Assembly: GCF_036669915.1 (NCBI RefSeq)
Contig: NC_089313.1
Coordinates: 12,480,292 to 12,544,291, forward strand
Source of the DNA: Pocillopora verrucosa
Taxonomy: Eukaryota; Cnidaria; Anthozoa; Scleractinia; Pocilloporidae
Direction: 5' to 3'
DNA: 64,000 bases
Every line of letters starts with the position of its first letter. The stretch's first letter is position 1. A program made the position numbers and the translations under genes. The notes beneath the pieces are model-generated. The model ran no database searches. It had not been told where the DNA came from and was given only the letters and a program-made list of their open reading frames with translations. Shown here piece after piece: positions 35,165 through 47,599 of the stretch.

Positions 35165-37472
35165 CTACTCGAAGATATGAACACAGTGGTGCAGGACATC
35201 TGACACGACTATCCTTCCATTGCTTAGAACAGCCATGGAGACTGGGTTACCCAAGCCTCCAATATCCTTTCCTTTTACCTCAAACTTGGTGTGAAACTTT
35301 CCACTCGGAATATCAAGGAGTTGAATTCTGTGATTTAATTTATCACAAATCATCAGGTGTCCAACCTTGTCAACTGATAAGCAACATGGGTCATTGAACT
35401 GCTTGTTTCCTACCCCTTTACTACCAAATTTCTTCAGAAACTTCCCTTCCTTATCAAACATTTTGATACCATGGTCACCCCTGTCTAACACAACAAAAAT
35501 ATTATTGTTTTGAATACAGTGAATTGGAAAGGTAAGGCAATCCCCACCAATTGTTCGCAAAAGCCGTCCACCAGGAAGAGAGTCTCTAATTAGTTTGTTT
35601 TGGCAGTCAGTAACAATGATGTTACCATCGCTGTCTACAGATAACCAGGAGGCTTGTTTGAACTAGAGTTTGCTAAAAAAATGGCTCAGGTACTTACCCT
35701 CCCCATTGAAAATTTGAATAAACTGGTTACCACTTTCCCCACTATAATGTTGTCATTTTTACCAAAGGCTATCCCAGAGGGTGTTTGAAATTGTCCCTGT
35801 CTATTTCCTCTTCACCAAGATCGTAAGTAAGTTCCATCACCACTAAATACCTGAACCCTATGGTTACCAGAATCAACACTGCAATTCATTTCATTCGTCT
35901 TCACTGCCACTCCACTTGGCCCATTAACATCCTTTTGAGGAACCTTGTTGCCAAAGACAAGACGGGTCTGACTCTCTGTGTTTGCTTCAACAGTAAATGA
36001 CTTCCATGAACATGTTCACCATTGATTTTCACTGATACAGGTCTGGTGTACCAGTTTTTACTGAAATGTAATCTTGTAGGTTCCATCTCTGTTATTTTGG
36101 ACCCGTGTCTCAATTTCTCTGCAAAATTGAAGCTTCCCTCTGTACCACGGTCACAGAGTCACCCTCTTCATAACATTGTTCACCCTTTCCGTTTTTCGTT
36201 GTCACCAATATGTTTGCCTCAAGCCCTATGCAAAATTCAGAGATGCCTCTTCCACTGACGCATGACAGATGTGGTCTCGTCATGGGGGAAAATACTTAAA
36301 AGTGCCAATGTTTTCATTGTTCATACTTTCGAAGAACTTCTGATTTTTCACGAAATCGTACCCCAAAAAGGATCACAGCTAAAGAAGCTGGTCGTTAAGT
36401 TCATCAACTTGCTCATCAGCTTCTGTTCTAACATTTGATCGATAATTTGTTGGCCGTATGATTTTCAGCATCTGGGCTCTGTTTCAAAGCGTTTCCGCCA
36501 TTCAAGCGCTGTTTCGGTGGTTTTCATCTCTCGCTCATTTTCGCTTCTTTAACCTCAAGACGCTGGAGAGACTCATTCGCCTGTTTTTTCACTTCTTCGA
36601 TCATCTCCTTTTCTTTCGCTCGATGACTGATTTAATTTTATCAGCAAATTGCTGCACGGGCCCCTTTTCTAACTATACAGCGTTTTCTCGAATATTGTGC
36701 ACTTTTCGTTCGTCAAAACTGGTTAATTTTTCTCTTCATCGTCTGTAATCTTTCTTGTCTCAGTCCTCAATCGAAGACTTCAACAACTTCCTCTGCGTTT
36801 CATTTTGCAACTTCTTCCAAAAGTCGTCTTGCGCGTGACCGTCGTGATCGAGCAAGGCACCTAAGCGTTGCATAACACCCCTGGCCCTGGCTTCACAGAT
36901 GACTCCCGCTTGGAAGTCTTTAGTTGTTTGACGTAGAAGATTATTCCAGCTACTCTTTTCTTTTTAGGGTCCTAGAGATGCTTTGGATCACTTGAAAACT
37001 GTTAACACGGATCGCTTCAGAACTTCACTAATGTCTTGATCCTCAAAGTCTTTGAGGGCCAACACGCGGTGTTCTTTATTAGCTCGGATAATGTTATGCG
37101 CGGAGACACACTCGTCACACCAGAAAGCACAACAATGAAAACAGTATGAACTTTGGGCGCTTCTCTCCTCACAATTTCCGCATTCACTCCTGAAGTATCA
37201 CATTCTTTGATAGCCAGCACATCTAGCAAGCTGTTGATACGAAAGTTGGTAGGCAATTTTTCGAGGTTTCCACTTTCTGGGACTTCACATTCTCTTCGGC
37301 AATCAGGGCATTTTATGATATCACGGCGGCCACTCGTTCGTAGAATATTCTTTAGGCAACGAAGACAGAAACTGTGTAAACAGGGGAGCTGTTTCGGATC
37401 ATCAAATGTATTCATACACACAGAACAAGATACTTCTTCGTACAGATTATCTAGCAAGGTTCTCACATCCAT
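35165..37472 (-). pseudogene. TRIM-NHL copy 2, heavily decayed
   Basis: From an ATG at 37472 the RING and first B-box region reads well (CSVCMNTF ... [14 protein letters not shown] ... CPDCRRE). About 36880-37010 is disrupted by extra sequence in the second B-box. The coiled coil and filamin parts (about 35900-36880) survive only as short frames in changing phases, with many single-base gains and losses. The last three NHL repeats (35165-35560) are again open. The number and spread of lesions make this a real pseudogene and not just a sequencing problem. It lies in the second unit of the tandem duplication and faces away from the intact copy. Confidence 0.9.
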
Positions 37473-37559
37473 GGTCAAGAATTCAATGGATTACCTTGAA
37501 GCGCAAACTGAAGCCGACACCTGCATTCTAACATTGACTGATGTGGACATGACCGATTA

Positions 37560-38135
37560 AAATTTAATTTCTTTGTGTGGAAATGCGATTTGAATGTATG
37601 TGTTGGTCGTCTTTTGTCTCTTTGAATTAAGTGTTCATGAACCATTTCCTCGCAAACTCTTGGTTTCAGAACCTATTAATTCGTTCGAACCAAACAATTA
37701 TAAAACAACAACCTAAAACGTCATATTTTTAAGAATTTACGTTTTGAAATGCTGACTAAAGACTCATTGAAAAAAAGCGTTTTTAAAATTTCAGCAATAT
37801 TTGCAGATCTCCCCCTCCTCAATGTTGCGTTATCTTTCATAACCCTGGCTAACTGATTCCAAATCGTCTCCGTAGAAAAACTATTTATTTCATAATGAAT
37901 AAAGGGGGTAAGTTTCTAAAGAACTGTGGTGTGGAAGAGTGTAACAGAGTAATTTTGTATTATCAACTGAGTTGATAACAATAAAATTACCCTATTTATT
38001 TATATATATATTGAACGAACAACTGTGAAAATACATTGTTCGTCCAATCATGGAAACGGAAGACAGTCATCCGAAGGAAGGCAACAAATGGCTTCCAATC
38101 TTTGAAATGTGTCGATCAGTGAGAAAAAATATCAG

Positions 38136-38191
<56 letters not shown>

Positions 38192-39750
38192 AATTTCATG
38201 GAAAGTTCTTGAACAATATTTGGTTCACTCGTTCTCTAACTCTAACTCGCGATTAAGAATCGTTTTGTGCTCACTTTCCATGGAATAATCTCTACATCAT
38301 CATATGATTCCTTTACAACAAGGGATATTGCCATACAATATTTCAGACTGGAATTACTGTTAAGACAGCTTCCTTTGCTTGTTTAATTTGTCTTGACATC
38401 CTCGCAATTCAGGTATCCTTCTGACATTAAGACTATTCAGGAGGAGCTTCAGCCGGCGTGGAGCCCAGACGGAGGAGAGAGCATTTGAGCGTTAGGCGTT
38501 TAAGTTGGAACAGTATACTCCGGACTCCCTCCTCCCGTATGTGCGCCTGCCGCACAGCATAGAGGACACGTCATGTTATCATGATTTCGTTGAAGGTATG
38601 TCACGCAATGTATCTATATTGTGTTCTGTTAGTGCCTAGTTAAGTCAATTAAGAGTGGTATATTCCACTTCCTCTATATCCTTTCAACTCCAACGGGAGA
38701 AATCACGAGAAACCAGTTACTGTAGTTCTCTTAAAGGGCAGCCCTCTGTCCGTAAACTTTATTAGGAAGCACACCTATCGAAGGGAACGTCGAACTGAAA
38801 AAAGCTAACACGTTTAGGACAAGGCTGGCAGAGATAAAGCAGAACTTTCAGAAAAACTAAACAAGACGTTTTAACACTAGGAAGAGTTATTGCACGAAAA
38901 ATTTAAGCATAAGTGACTAATATTGTAAAGCTCTAGACGCTCATGTATGGGGAAAACTTCCTCCAAAGTTAGTACAATATATTATAATACTGTAGTTTCT
39001 TCATAAACAACCTCTTTCCATATAATCGAACAGAAATTTCGAACACGCGTTCTCGAGGTGCTATATAGAAGAGAGCTACAAACTTCAAAATTTAAGACAG
39101 CTGTATTTGAAATAACTCGATTTCAGGTCTATTAAAGTAAGTAATTAAATGGTTAATCTGCATGGATGGATTGTGTTTTGTAATTATGTTCTGAGCCAAA
39201 CGCTGCAGGTTGCCAGATCTGTTTATAGGTTTACTTCTTAGTGACCAACCGTCAACCAAAATGTATTAATGCACGGTGACTGAGGCAAACTCGTTCTCAA
39301 CATAAATTTTCTTCTCACTACGTAAACGATGGGCTCTATTTGTACTACATCTGTTCCGAGAGGCAAGCAACTGTGCGAGATTCAAAGAAAACTGTAAGTT
39401 TTAAGGAAGAAGTAAATGGCCATGGGGAGAAATATGAGCATAGTTTCGCGTCAAATGAAGGATACCGTGTTTATCATCTTCGACGCAATTTTTCCAGCGC
39501 ACGGTATCTAGAATCGAGTTTTCAAACGAAGACGTTCTTCGTAAAAGTTCAGAAATTTGGGAATGTTACATGGGAATACGTCAGGACCAGAGAATAAATT
39601 CCCTTGTTTAGGATAATCCACAGTTCTGCATAGGGCATATTTCGTTACATGGCGTGTCTTAGCCAATCAAGAAAAATAAGATTGCATGTTCCATGTCACA
39701 TGGATATTTTGACTTAAATTTCAGGCTTCGAAAAAGTTGGCTAGTCTATC
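37560..39750. other. Divergent spacer between TRIM-NHL copies 2 and 3
   Basis: Holds the 5' flank of copy 2 (near 38590-38720), an (AT)n microsatellite, and a block near 38660-39200 that recurs near 44110-45400. A plus-strand 85-codon frame at 39340-39597 shows no known domain. A good splice acceptor (tttcag at 39718-39723) just before the copy 3 start suggests a 5' UTR intron; the donor was not identified. Confidence 0.55.
38134..38184. repeat. (AT)n microsatellite
   Basis: About 25 uninterrupted AT units. Confidence 0.97.
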
Positions 39751-42006
39751 ATGGATGTAAGAACCTTGCTAAACAATCTGCACAGAGAAATATTCTGTCC
39801 TGAGTGTAAAAGCACATTGGATGAACCAAAGACGCTACAATGTCTACACAGTGTCTGTCTCCGTTGCCTGAACAACATCTTGCGAACGAGTGGCCGCCGT
39901 GACATCATAAAATGCCCTGAGTGTCAAAGGGAAAGTGAAGTCCCAGAGAGTGGTAATCTCCAAGATTTACCGTCTAACTTTCGCATCGTCAGTGTGCTAG
40001 ACTTGAAGGCCATTAAAGAATGCGATACTACTGATGTAAAATGTGGAAATTGCGACAAAATAAGCGCTCAAAGTTGGTACTGTTTCGGATGTTGGACACT
40101 CTGGTGTGAAGATTGTATCTCTGCTCACAACGTTATCCGGGAAAACAAAAAACACCGCGTTTTGGCAACTCGAAACTTTGAAGATAAAGACTTTGAAGAA
40201 GTTTTAAAGCGACCAGCATTTTGTTCCAAGCTTGGACACGAAAGGAGAGAACTTGAATTCTTTTGCACGATTTGTGGAACCATCGTTTGTGACGCTTGCG
40301 CCTTGACACATCACGACGGTCACGACAAGATACCCTTGAAGCAAGCTGCAATTGAACGAAGGGAAGAATTTAAGTCAAAGATTGAATCTAAGAAAAAAAG
40401 ATTAAAAACAATGAAAGATGAAATGAGAAATTTCGAAAAAGAGTGGCCTGAAATTCAAGAAAACGCTGCCTATGTAGAAAGAAGCGTACAGAAGTTTGCT
40501 GATGAAATTATCTCAGTAATCGAAGCGAAGAAAGAAGCGATCATCACTGAAGTGAAAGAGTCAATACAGTGTCAAGAGGCTAGACATAGCGAGAATGAAC
40601 GCGAGATAAAAATTACCGAGGAGGCTCTGGAACTAGCTGAAACACTTCTTAAACGAAGCCCAAACGTTGAAATTGTTCAGCCTAACAAATTCATAGACAA
40701 CGTTTTGCAAAATGACCCAGCAAAAGTGGTTCAAGATTTCGATGAAAAGAGTGATGACTCGGATGTCTTCGGTGACTTCTTGAAAAATCAAAAGTTTTTT
40801 GATTATGTGTGCAGGAAAACCATTGGTACTTTGAAGTTCTTTCCCACCAAAACCAGACCACATCTGTCAGATGCCACTGGAAGAGGACTCACTCAAGCGT
40901 GCGAAGGGCTGAAAGCATATATAATTTTGACAACTAGGAACAGAGAAGGTGAACAGTGTTACCAAAAACATGACTGTGTGACGGTGGTGGGTGGTGATTC
41001 ATATTCTGAAAAAGAGCTGGAAACACAAATCCAAGACAACGAAGATGGAACCTATGAAATCAGTTATTTTTCTGAATTCAAGCGGCATGGCTTTAAGCCA
41101 ACAGAATCACTCAAGATACAAATAAACGGAGAGCATGTTCATGGAAGTCCCTTTGCCGTCAGTGTTGATACAAGAAAGTTCAGTCCCGTCATGTCTTTTG
41201 GACAACAAGGTTCCTCAGAAGGAATGTTTAATGGGCCATGTGGGGTGGCAGTAAATGAACGCGATGAAATTGCAGTGTCTGATTCTGATAACCACAGGGT
41301 TCAGGTATTCAGTAGTGATGGAACTTACTTAAGATCTTTTGGTGCAAAGGGTGATAAACAGGGGGAATTTCACACGCCCTCTGGGATAGCCTTTGATGCA
41401 AATGGCAACATTGTTGTGGGGGACAGTGGTAACCAGCGAATTCAATTTTTCGGTGGGGAAGGTGAGTTTAAGAGTCAGATTGTTAACAGCACAAGTCTTG
41501 ATCACTGTTTACCAGAGTCTTGCGGTATATCTGTAGACAATGATGGCAACATCATTGTTCCTGATTGCCGTGAAAAATCAGTTAAGATATTTTCTCCTGG
41601 TGGAAAACTTCTGCGTACAATTGGTGAGGGTCAGCTCACCTCTCCCAGTCATTGTATTCAATACAGGGACCATTTTTTTGTGTCAGACAAGGGTGACCAT
41701 CGTATCAAAACGTTTGATATGGAAGGGAGGTTACTGAACAGTTATGGCAGTGAAGGGGTGGGAAACAAACAGTTCAATAACCCATGTTGCTTATCAGTTG
41801 ACAAGGCAGGACGACTGATGATCTGTGATAAATTGAATCACAGAATTCAGCTTCTTGATATTTCGAGTGGAAAGTTTCAGACTAAGTTTGATATAAAAGG
41901 AGAGGGTATTGGAGGCTTGGGTACCCCAGTCTCCATGGCTGTTCTGAGCAATGGAAGGATAGTCGTGTCAGACTCCCTGCACCATTGTGTTCATATCTAT
42001 GAGTAG
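39751..42006 (+). CDS. Intact intronless TRIM-NHL protein (RING, two B-boxes, coiled coil, filamin, NHL)
   Basis: A single 751-codon frame. The RING finger has C16, C19, C31, H33, C36, C39, C55 and C58 in C3HC4 order. B-box 1 starts at C98/C101; B-box 2 has C158, H163, C172, C175, C180, C183 and the H187-H191 cluster. A coiled coil follows at about 199-300, a filamin/ABP280-type Ig domain at about 360-476 (ending INGEHVHGSPFAV), and NHL beta-propeller repeats at about 480-751. This is the layout of the TRIM2/TRIM3/TRIM71 class (known for E3 ligase activity and, through NHL, RNA or protein binding). Which vertebrate member is closest cannot be told without a tree. The start is the first ATG, aligned with those of copies 1 and 2; an acceptor-like ttcag lies 26 bp upstream. 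The gene is inverted relative to copies 1 and 2. All zinc ligands are present, so it is probably functional. Confidence 0.93.
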   Translation: MDVRTLLNNLHREIFCPECKSTLDEPKTLQCLHSVCLRCLNNILRTSGRRDIIKCPECQRESEVPESGNLQDLPSNFRIVSVLDLKAIKECDTTDVKCGNCDKISAQSWYCFGCWTLWCEDCISAHNVIRENKKHRVLATRNFEDKDFEEVLKRPAFCSKLGHERRELEFFCTICGTIVCDACALTHHDGHDKIPLKQAAIERREEFKSKIESKKKRLKTMKDEMRNFEKEWPEIQENAAYVERSVQKFADEIISVIEAKKEAIITEVKESIQCQEARHSENEREIKITEEALELAETLLKRSPNVEIVQPNKFIDNVLQNDPAKVVQDFDEKSDDSDVFGDFLKNQKFFDYVCRKTIGTLKFFPTKTRPHLSDATGRGLTQACEGLKAYIILTTRNREGEQCYQKHDCVTVVGGDSYSEKELETQIQDNEDGTYEISYFSEFKRHGFKPTESLKIQINGEHVHGSPFAVSVDTRKFSPVMSFGQQGSSEGMFNGPCGVAVNERDEIAVSDSDNHRVQVFSSDGTYLRSFGAKGDKQGEFHTPSGIAFDANGNIVVGDSGNQRIQFFGGEGEFKSQIVNSTSLDHCLPESCGISVDNDGNIIVPDCREKSVKIFSPGGKLLRTIGEGQLTSPSHCIQYRDHFFVSDKGDHRIKTFDMEGRLLNSYGSEGVGNKQFNNPCCLSVDKAGRLMICDKLNHRIQLLDISSGKFQTKFDIKGEGIGGLGTPVSMAVLSNGRIVVSDSLHHCVHIYE

Positions 42007-42179
42007 ATTTGACATTCCCACCCCCCACCCCCCCCCCCTTCTCTCTGCTGGCTGTAGCCTAGCATCAATCGATTTCCTTAGCTTGTTGATTTGGATTTAC
42101 ATCAGATAATTGTTTGTTACTCTTCCAAAAATTGCTGCACCTACCCACAAAAGGGTTTTGCAGATGATTGCTCTTAAAA

Positions 42180-42505
42180 TCATGACTTGTTGTTGCATAT
42201 GTCAGACAGGGATGACCATTGCATGTAGGGGACATTTCTGAATAGGTTTGGCAGTTAAGGAATAGCATACAAGCAGTTCAATGACCTGCGTGGCTTGTCA
42301 ATTGACAAGGTGGGACAGCTGAAGGTCTATGATAAACTGAATCAAAGAGTACAACTACTTGTTATTCCAAGTGGAAAGTTAAGAACCAAATTTGAAATAA
42401 AAGGGAAGGGATGTTTGCGTACCCCAGTCTCTTTAGCGGTTTTGAGTGATGGTAGGATAGTTGTGCCTGACATCTTTAACAAATGTATTTAGATATTTGA
42501 GTAGA
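42180..42505 (+). pseudogene. Orphan NHL-repeat fragment
   Basis: About 85 codons colinear with the last two or three NHL repeats of the gene just upstream: SIDKVGQLKVYDKLNQRVQL parallels SVDKAGRLMICDKLNHRIQL, followed by the VSLAVLSDGRIVVPD strand. There is no RING, B-box or filamin part, and the upstream side has stops. It is a remnant of a further TRIM-NHL copy or of a partial tandem duplication of copy 3. Confidence 0.85.
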
Positions 42506-45500
42506 TCTAGGAATCAATCCCTGCTAAAGTACAACTCAAGAGAGGGATTCATTCTTTCTTGTATAGCATGAATCGTTTCCCTTTTAACTTTTGGAATACT
42601 AAACAATTAACTGTAAGCAGACATCTAATATATTTTATCCATATTTCCAGCTATCCATGACCATGTCTTGCTGCCCTGAGATTTAATTTTCCTTTGAATG
42701 TGTTGAATTGTAAGTTGTCATTTTAAATTTAATTTTGCAAAGCTGTGCCTTTGGAAAACAAAACAATGGTTGCCCTGATTCTCTGGTCTCAGAAATCTGG
42801 GGGACAAAACTTTTAGTAAATTTCAACAAAAATTATGATTATGATAAGTATTGTTAGTATGTCATTTACTATCTTAGTGCTGTTTAGGAGTCCTTTTTAA
42901 CGTGTTTCTAGAAGGTAGCTAAAGGTAGCACCTTTTACATACAGGGTTCATCCATATCTATGGTGAAAACAATGACACACAATTGCACGTTCTATGACAT
43001 GAGTAAAAATTGTGATGAATTAGTTGCAGGAAATATTCAAGATTATTAGTACGATTCAAAGACCATGTACAAAAATAGGTTAAAGCACAAATTGTACAAT
43101 AGAGAATATGTTGCAGGCTGATTAGATCAGAATTTGCTTTGACCAAAGTAGCCAACATTTATGCTGTAAGCAAGCATTGACTTTTAATACGAACTGTTTT
43201 GCGACATCAGTAAACATTTTTTTTGAAGTAGTTACAAAGAAGAATTAAATTCAAGGTTGTAATACATAGGAAAATAGAGAATAAATATAAACTAACACAT
43301 TTTATTTCCAAAAAGAAAGTATATAAAATTTGCTCGTCTTGATGACTAAGAACAGCTGAGAGATTGGGAAGAATTATTGAACGATCTTTTCAAAAATTCA
43401 CTGTCAAACAAAGCGGAAAAATCCCTTCGCGTCCAAAATCATGCCAAAGTGAAATGAAGTGAAATTACATAAAAGTGATGTCACGAGATATTCTGGTTTC
43501 TATGGATGCATTGAAAAAAGTCAGCCGACTTGTAGGCCGTCTTAAATTCTCATGTAGCGATGTCTTCGCAAAATCTTGTTTTGCGGGTCTTTCGACAAAT
43601 TTCCGCTCAAGAACGCAGTTATGATTCCTGTCTGATTGTTGTCTGATCTGATCACTAAAGACAAAACGGACACAAACTACAAGTGTACCTTCCTTTCCTT
43701 GATACTGCATTATCTCTCAATGCTTTAGCTTATACCAAAAACGTTACTTATCTATAAAATGCTCGAGCACCGCTTAACGACTCGGACTCCCTCACTACAG
43801 CAATTGTTGACGGGCAACAATCTGGTGACTATTTACAAAACCTTCCCAAATTATTTGTCTGTTCACAATATAAAACCGGTATTCTCACGCATTCAATTTA
43901 CGAAGGAGTTTCAGCCTGCGAGGGATCCGGAAGGGACGGGGGAAAGTTAAATTTGAGAGTAAGGTGCCTAAGTGAGAATTGCACTCTCTCCCTCCTCCAA
44001 AGGAGTTGTATTTGCTTTAAGAATGAGCTGCGTGTGTCACGTCATTCCGGAGCAGTTTTGTCATACCACGTTCATAAATTATGTCCTGTCAAAAGTTCAA
44101 GACCTCATTTAGGTGCAGGAAATTTCACTGCCCCACTAGTTCTCTGACTCTAACTAAACAAACCGCAAGAAACCACTCGGGAGTTTGTTTCGGCTCCAAG
44201 TTTCTATAAAAGCGGTCCTTTGTCCATAAACCATTAATGAAGCACATCGCCTGACCTCTAATGTGTCTGACACTGGAGGCGTGAACGTGGCGACAGCCGA
44301 AAAAGCTGCTAAATTTTCATCCCAGACGTAAATTCCCAGTAATCTAAATAAACCAGTCAGAGCTAATCGGTAACACGCGTGTTAGGCAAGCTTGATCATG
44401 CTGATAGATAAGGCGAAGAAAACTTGGCTTGTATCGAGACGCTCTGATCGAAGAGAAAGACGACAGAAATGTTTTTAAAGCGAAATTTTGGATCAGTATT
44501 ACGTGTCAACCTCCGAGTAGGACTCACGAGGAAGCTTGGCTAAAACGCAGGACTTTTGTCATCGGAGGCTCCAGTCACGCATCGGGAAATAGGAAAAACA
44601 AACAGCTTACAGGGTGACTCTTAACAGCTTAAAGACACGACAGCTGCCCTCAGCTGAGCGTATGTTTTATGTCTTCTACAGTTATAGTTCCCTGTAAAGG
44701 AAAAAAAAAACATGCCCAAGATTGTGTCTCAGCGTAGTGTAACTGAGATAAGATTCACTTTTCGTCAAGCTGTATAGTGGTCTGATTTAAACAAAAAAGG
44801 TCTTTGAAGCAAGATTAAGAAAATCTGTTTGTGCGGTAGACTAGGATTGGATTCAATTCCGTCCAGGAATGCTCCCGTCGTCGATCAGAATCAATTTCTT
44901 TGTCATAGCGATTGTACACTTGAGTCACTGTAAATTCCTTCGCTTGTTTTTGAGAACAGGCGAAGAAAGAGCACCTCTGTAAACCATATTCCTCGTCAAA
45001 CCTTGGGAAGGAAAAGCACTTCCGTTTTCTTAATCTGTCAAAGGGAACGAACTAAAAAAAAAACACGTGTAGTAAAAGGCTGACACAGATATAGCAGAAT
45101 TTTCAGACAAAACTAAACCAGATGTCTCGACACTAGTAAAATTGCGTTTAAAAATTTTAGGTGAATACGATTGTTATTAAGCACTGGACGCTCGTGTTTT
45201 GTGAGACATTTCCACCGAAATAACGGTTAGTTTTCCCAAGAAACAACTTTTTTCCTGAATTTAAAAGAAAGGAAATTTCAAGCTTGCGTTCTCGAGATGC
45301 TGTGAAGGAAAGCTGTGATGAAATTTAAGACAAGGGTGTCCGGAATAACTCGATTTTGAGTTTCTAAAAGCAGGCATTTAATAGGATGTGAATAACCAAT
45401 AAACTGTATTAAAAGACACATAGTGATGCGCTAAACCAAACGCGTCAAACACTTCACGGCGGCCTTCACAGACCTTAGATACACACATGTCCACATCACC

Positions 45501-46188
45501 ATAGAGTTATTTCAGCTGTTTTGTGGCTAATGGTCCACGATGGGTTAGGTAAACAAAACAAAAAAAACAGAAAAAAAAAAAAAAAACGAGACAAGGTAGG
45601 GGAGTGTTAAAATAAATGAGATTTGAATATGCAGCCCCTGTGACTGAATCGTGATGCAGGACGAGGACTGAAAAGTGGACCAGTCCAAAATAACCAATCA
45701 CAAAGTGAAAATGTAATTAGTCGGCGCAGCTCGTCAAGCACGGTGTAATCCATCGCATATCGGCTATCAAACACCTAGGGATCTGTAAATAGCAACAAAT
45801 TATGAAATTTAAATCAGGAAAGATCAATATTGTGTGCGACGTGATTATGTTTTCATGAGAGAGACAAGGTGCTCGTGACGACATAACACGAAAATTTTGA
45901 AGTCAGCTACCTATGAGATCTTGTTTGCGATTGGCTGTCGCGTTCGATTTCTTGACATGTTTCAAGCCGTGTTTTGATTTTTCCAGTCCATGTCAGGCCT
46001 GCCTGCGATTGGTTTAAATTTGTCACCAAGTTTGCACAGCTGCGAGTTAGAAACCCGCGTAGCGAGAGCACTTGGACAAAACACAGTTGCTTCCGCGCGC
46101 GGCCAAATACCTTCACAGCTTTCAAGCGACGAACATCTGTGAGCTCTTTCGATCGTTGCTTCGTCGTTGCTTCACACCAAACGCTAGA
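42506..46188. other. Intergenic region upstream of the ID gene
   Basis: No gene recognised. From about 44110 to 45400 parts are homologous to 38660-39200 ('cgcaagaaacca', 'tccataaac...atgaagcaca', then 'aagggaacg', 'gcagaa(t/c)tttcag', 'ctggacgctc'), interrupted by unrelated sequence in the middle. A minus-strand frame at 43465-43710 has no known motif. Confidence 0.5.
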
Positions 46189-46548
46189 ATGAAGCCTCAA
46201 TCCACAAAGTCTGGCCTTCACGCCGGGGAGGATTCCCTGCGTTCAACTACGACAACGACTTCAAGTATTTCTAGGGCTCGTGCGCGCGATACCAGTGTTT
46301 CACATCTCGAGCAAGGCTGTATTTACAACATGGACGACTGCTACGCGAGGCTCAGAGCCATGGTACCGCACATCCCTGCTAACAGAAGGATGAGTAAAGT
46401 CGAAATTCTACAGCACGTTATTGACTACATTCAGGATCTCGAGTCTGCTTTGGAACTGCCGAATCTCCAAATAAACAACTTTGTAAAGAATTCAGCCGAT
46501 AAGAAGACTAGTCGAGTTCCGCTTAAGACAATTTCTTACAACCGCTGA
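46189..46548 (+). CDS. ID-type helix-loop-helix protein (inhibitor of DNA binding)
   Basis: 119 codons from the ATG at 46189; an earlier in-frame ATG at 46072 lies in sequence without similarity and was not chosen. Residues 51-90 form the helix-loop-helix: [13 protein letters not shown], then the loop, then [18 protein letters not shown], nearly identical in pattern to vertebrate ID1-ID4. No basic DNA-binding stretch precedes helix 1 (it reads GCIYNMDD). In this family that means the protein pairs with E-protein bHLH factors and blocks their DNA binding. The N-terminal 45 residues are Ser/Thr-rich with a short Arg/Ala stretch. The stop is followed 8 bp later by a good donor (gag|gtagg at 46556), and a pyrimidine-rich acceptor occurs at 47558, so a 3' UTR intron is likely, in keeping with ID genes having an intron close to the 3' end of the coding region. 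Confidence 0.93.
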   Translation: MKPQSTKSGLHAGEDSLRSTTTTTSSISRARARDTSVSHLEQGCIYNMDDCYARLRAMVPHIPANRRMSKVEILQHVIDYIQDLESALELPNLQINNFVKNSADKKTSRVPLKTISYNR

Positions 46549-46555
46549 GAAAGAG

Positions 46556-47558
46556 GTAGGTTGGACTTTTCATAATCAGGCCGTGTTTCACTGCGGCGGA
46601 GTGTCTACTCATTAAATTCACGACGCGCTATAGACCGGTTTATGGCGCACAACCCTTCGGAACGGGGCACGTTTACCCAGATATTTAGTCGATATTCAAG
46701 ATCGTGAAATTGTAAGGATATTAATATACTCAAATATCAGATAAAAAGCAGTGCAAGGAGGGTAATAACGTTTTTATCGGCATGGTATTCGCCTTTGAGT
46801 AACATTGTTACGAGGGTGTTAGATAAGCTACATATTTCCTTGCGGAAACTACACAAATTGTTCCAAACTGCCTTCTGTTTCGTGCAACAAGACGGAGGAA
46901 TTAAAACAATTCAATGGGAAAAATGTCTCGACAAGCACGAACCCAGAGACACCCTCAAAATCTCTCAGATCCTTAACATTAAACAGCTGGGGCACCTTTA
47001 CAGAACAAACACTCACGAACCAGAATAAAACCTGTGAACAGTGGGCCAACCGTAGAGTCTCCAGCGACTCAAAGACGGGTAGTCTGGAAATTTCGCTTTC
47101 TTTAATTTAAGAAACTTCTGGCTTTTGATTAATGTGTAAGGTGTTTCATTACAGACGGGGCTCCTGTTTTCTAAAATTGACATGAGCCACAAATTATAAT
47201 CTTGAAGTATTACGCACTTTTAGAAGATCTAAATCTGTTGAACATCGAACAGAAACGGGGACAGTTTGGTCCTAATTCCACACACTACAGGAAGGAACTT
47301 GTAAGATGCGAACTAATCTGTTTTCGATGATAAAACCCAGCTCCATATGGTCAGCCGAGTGGGACACGCTCTCTCCTCGTTAATGTCAAAATCGTACACA
47401 AATTGAAGAGGATCAAAATAATGTTCAACAGATGTTACACTCGGGCACATACCACTTTTACCAGATTTACATGGCAACTGTCTGCTTTCACTTCAACCAA
47501 GTTCACATTGTTCCACACCAGAGATAACTGACTTATCTCTTGTTTATTGTTTTAGCAG
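46556..47558 (+). other. Probable 3' UTR intron of the ID gene
   Basis: Donor gtaggt directly after the stop region and acceptor tgttttagcag at 47558. Frames inside (such as 46795-47028) show no domain. Boundaries are inferred from splice motifs only. Confidence 0.45.
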
Positions 47559-47599
47559 GAAAGTGAAGAAGATGTAAAGATTACAAGAACTCCTCAGTC

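Noticed and set aside
39340-39597. 85-codon plus-strand frame before the intact TRIM-NHL gene
   Set aside because: Reasonable composition but no domain, no clear splice link to the TRIM frame, and not conserved in the flanks of the other copies.
43465-43710. 81-codon minus-strand frame
   Set aside because: Unrecognised, no promoter or splice evidence, isolated in repeat-bearing spacer.
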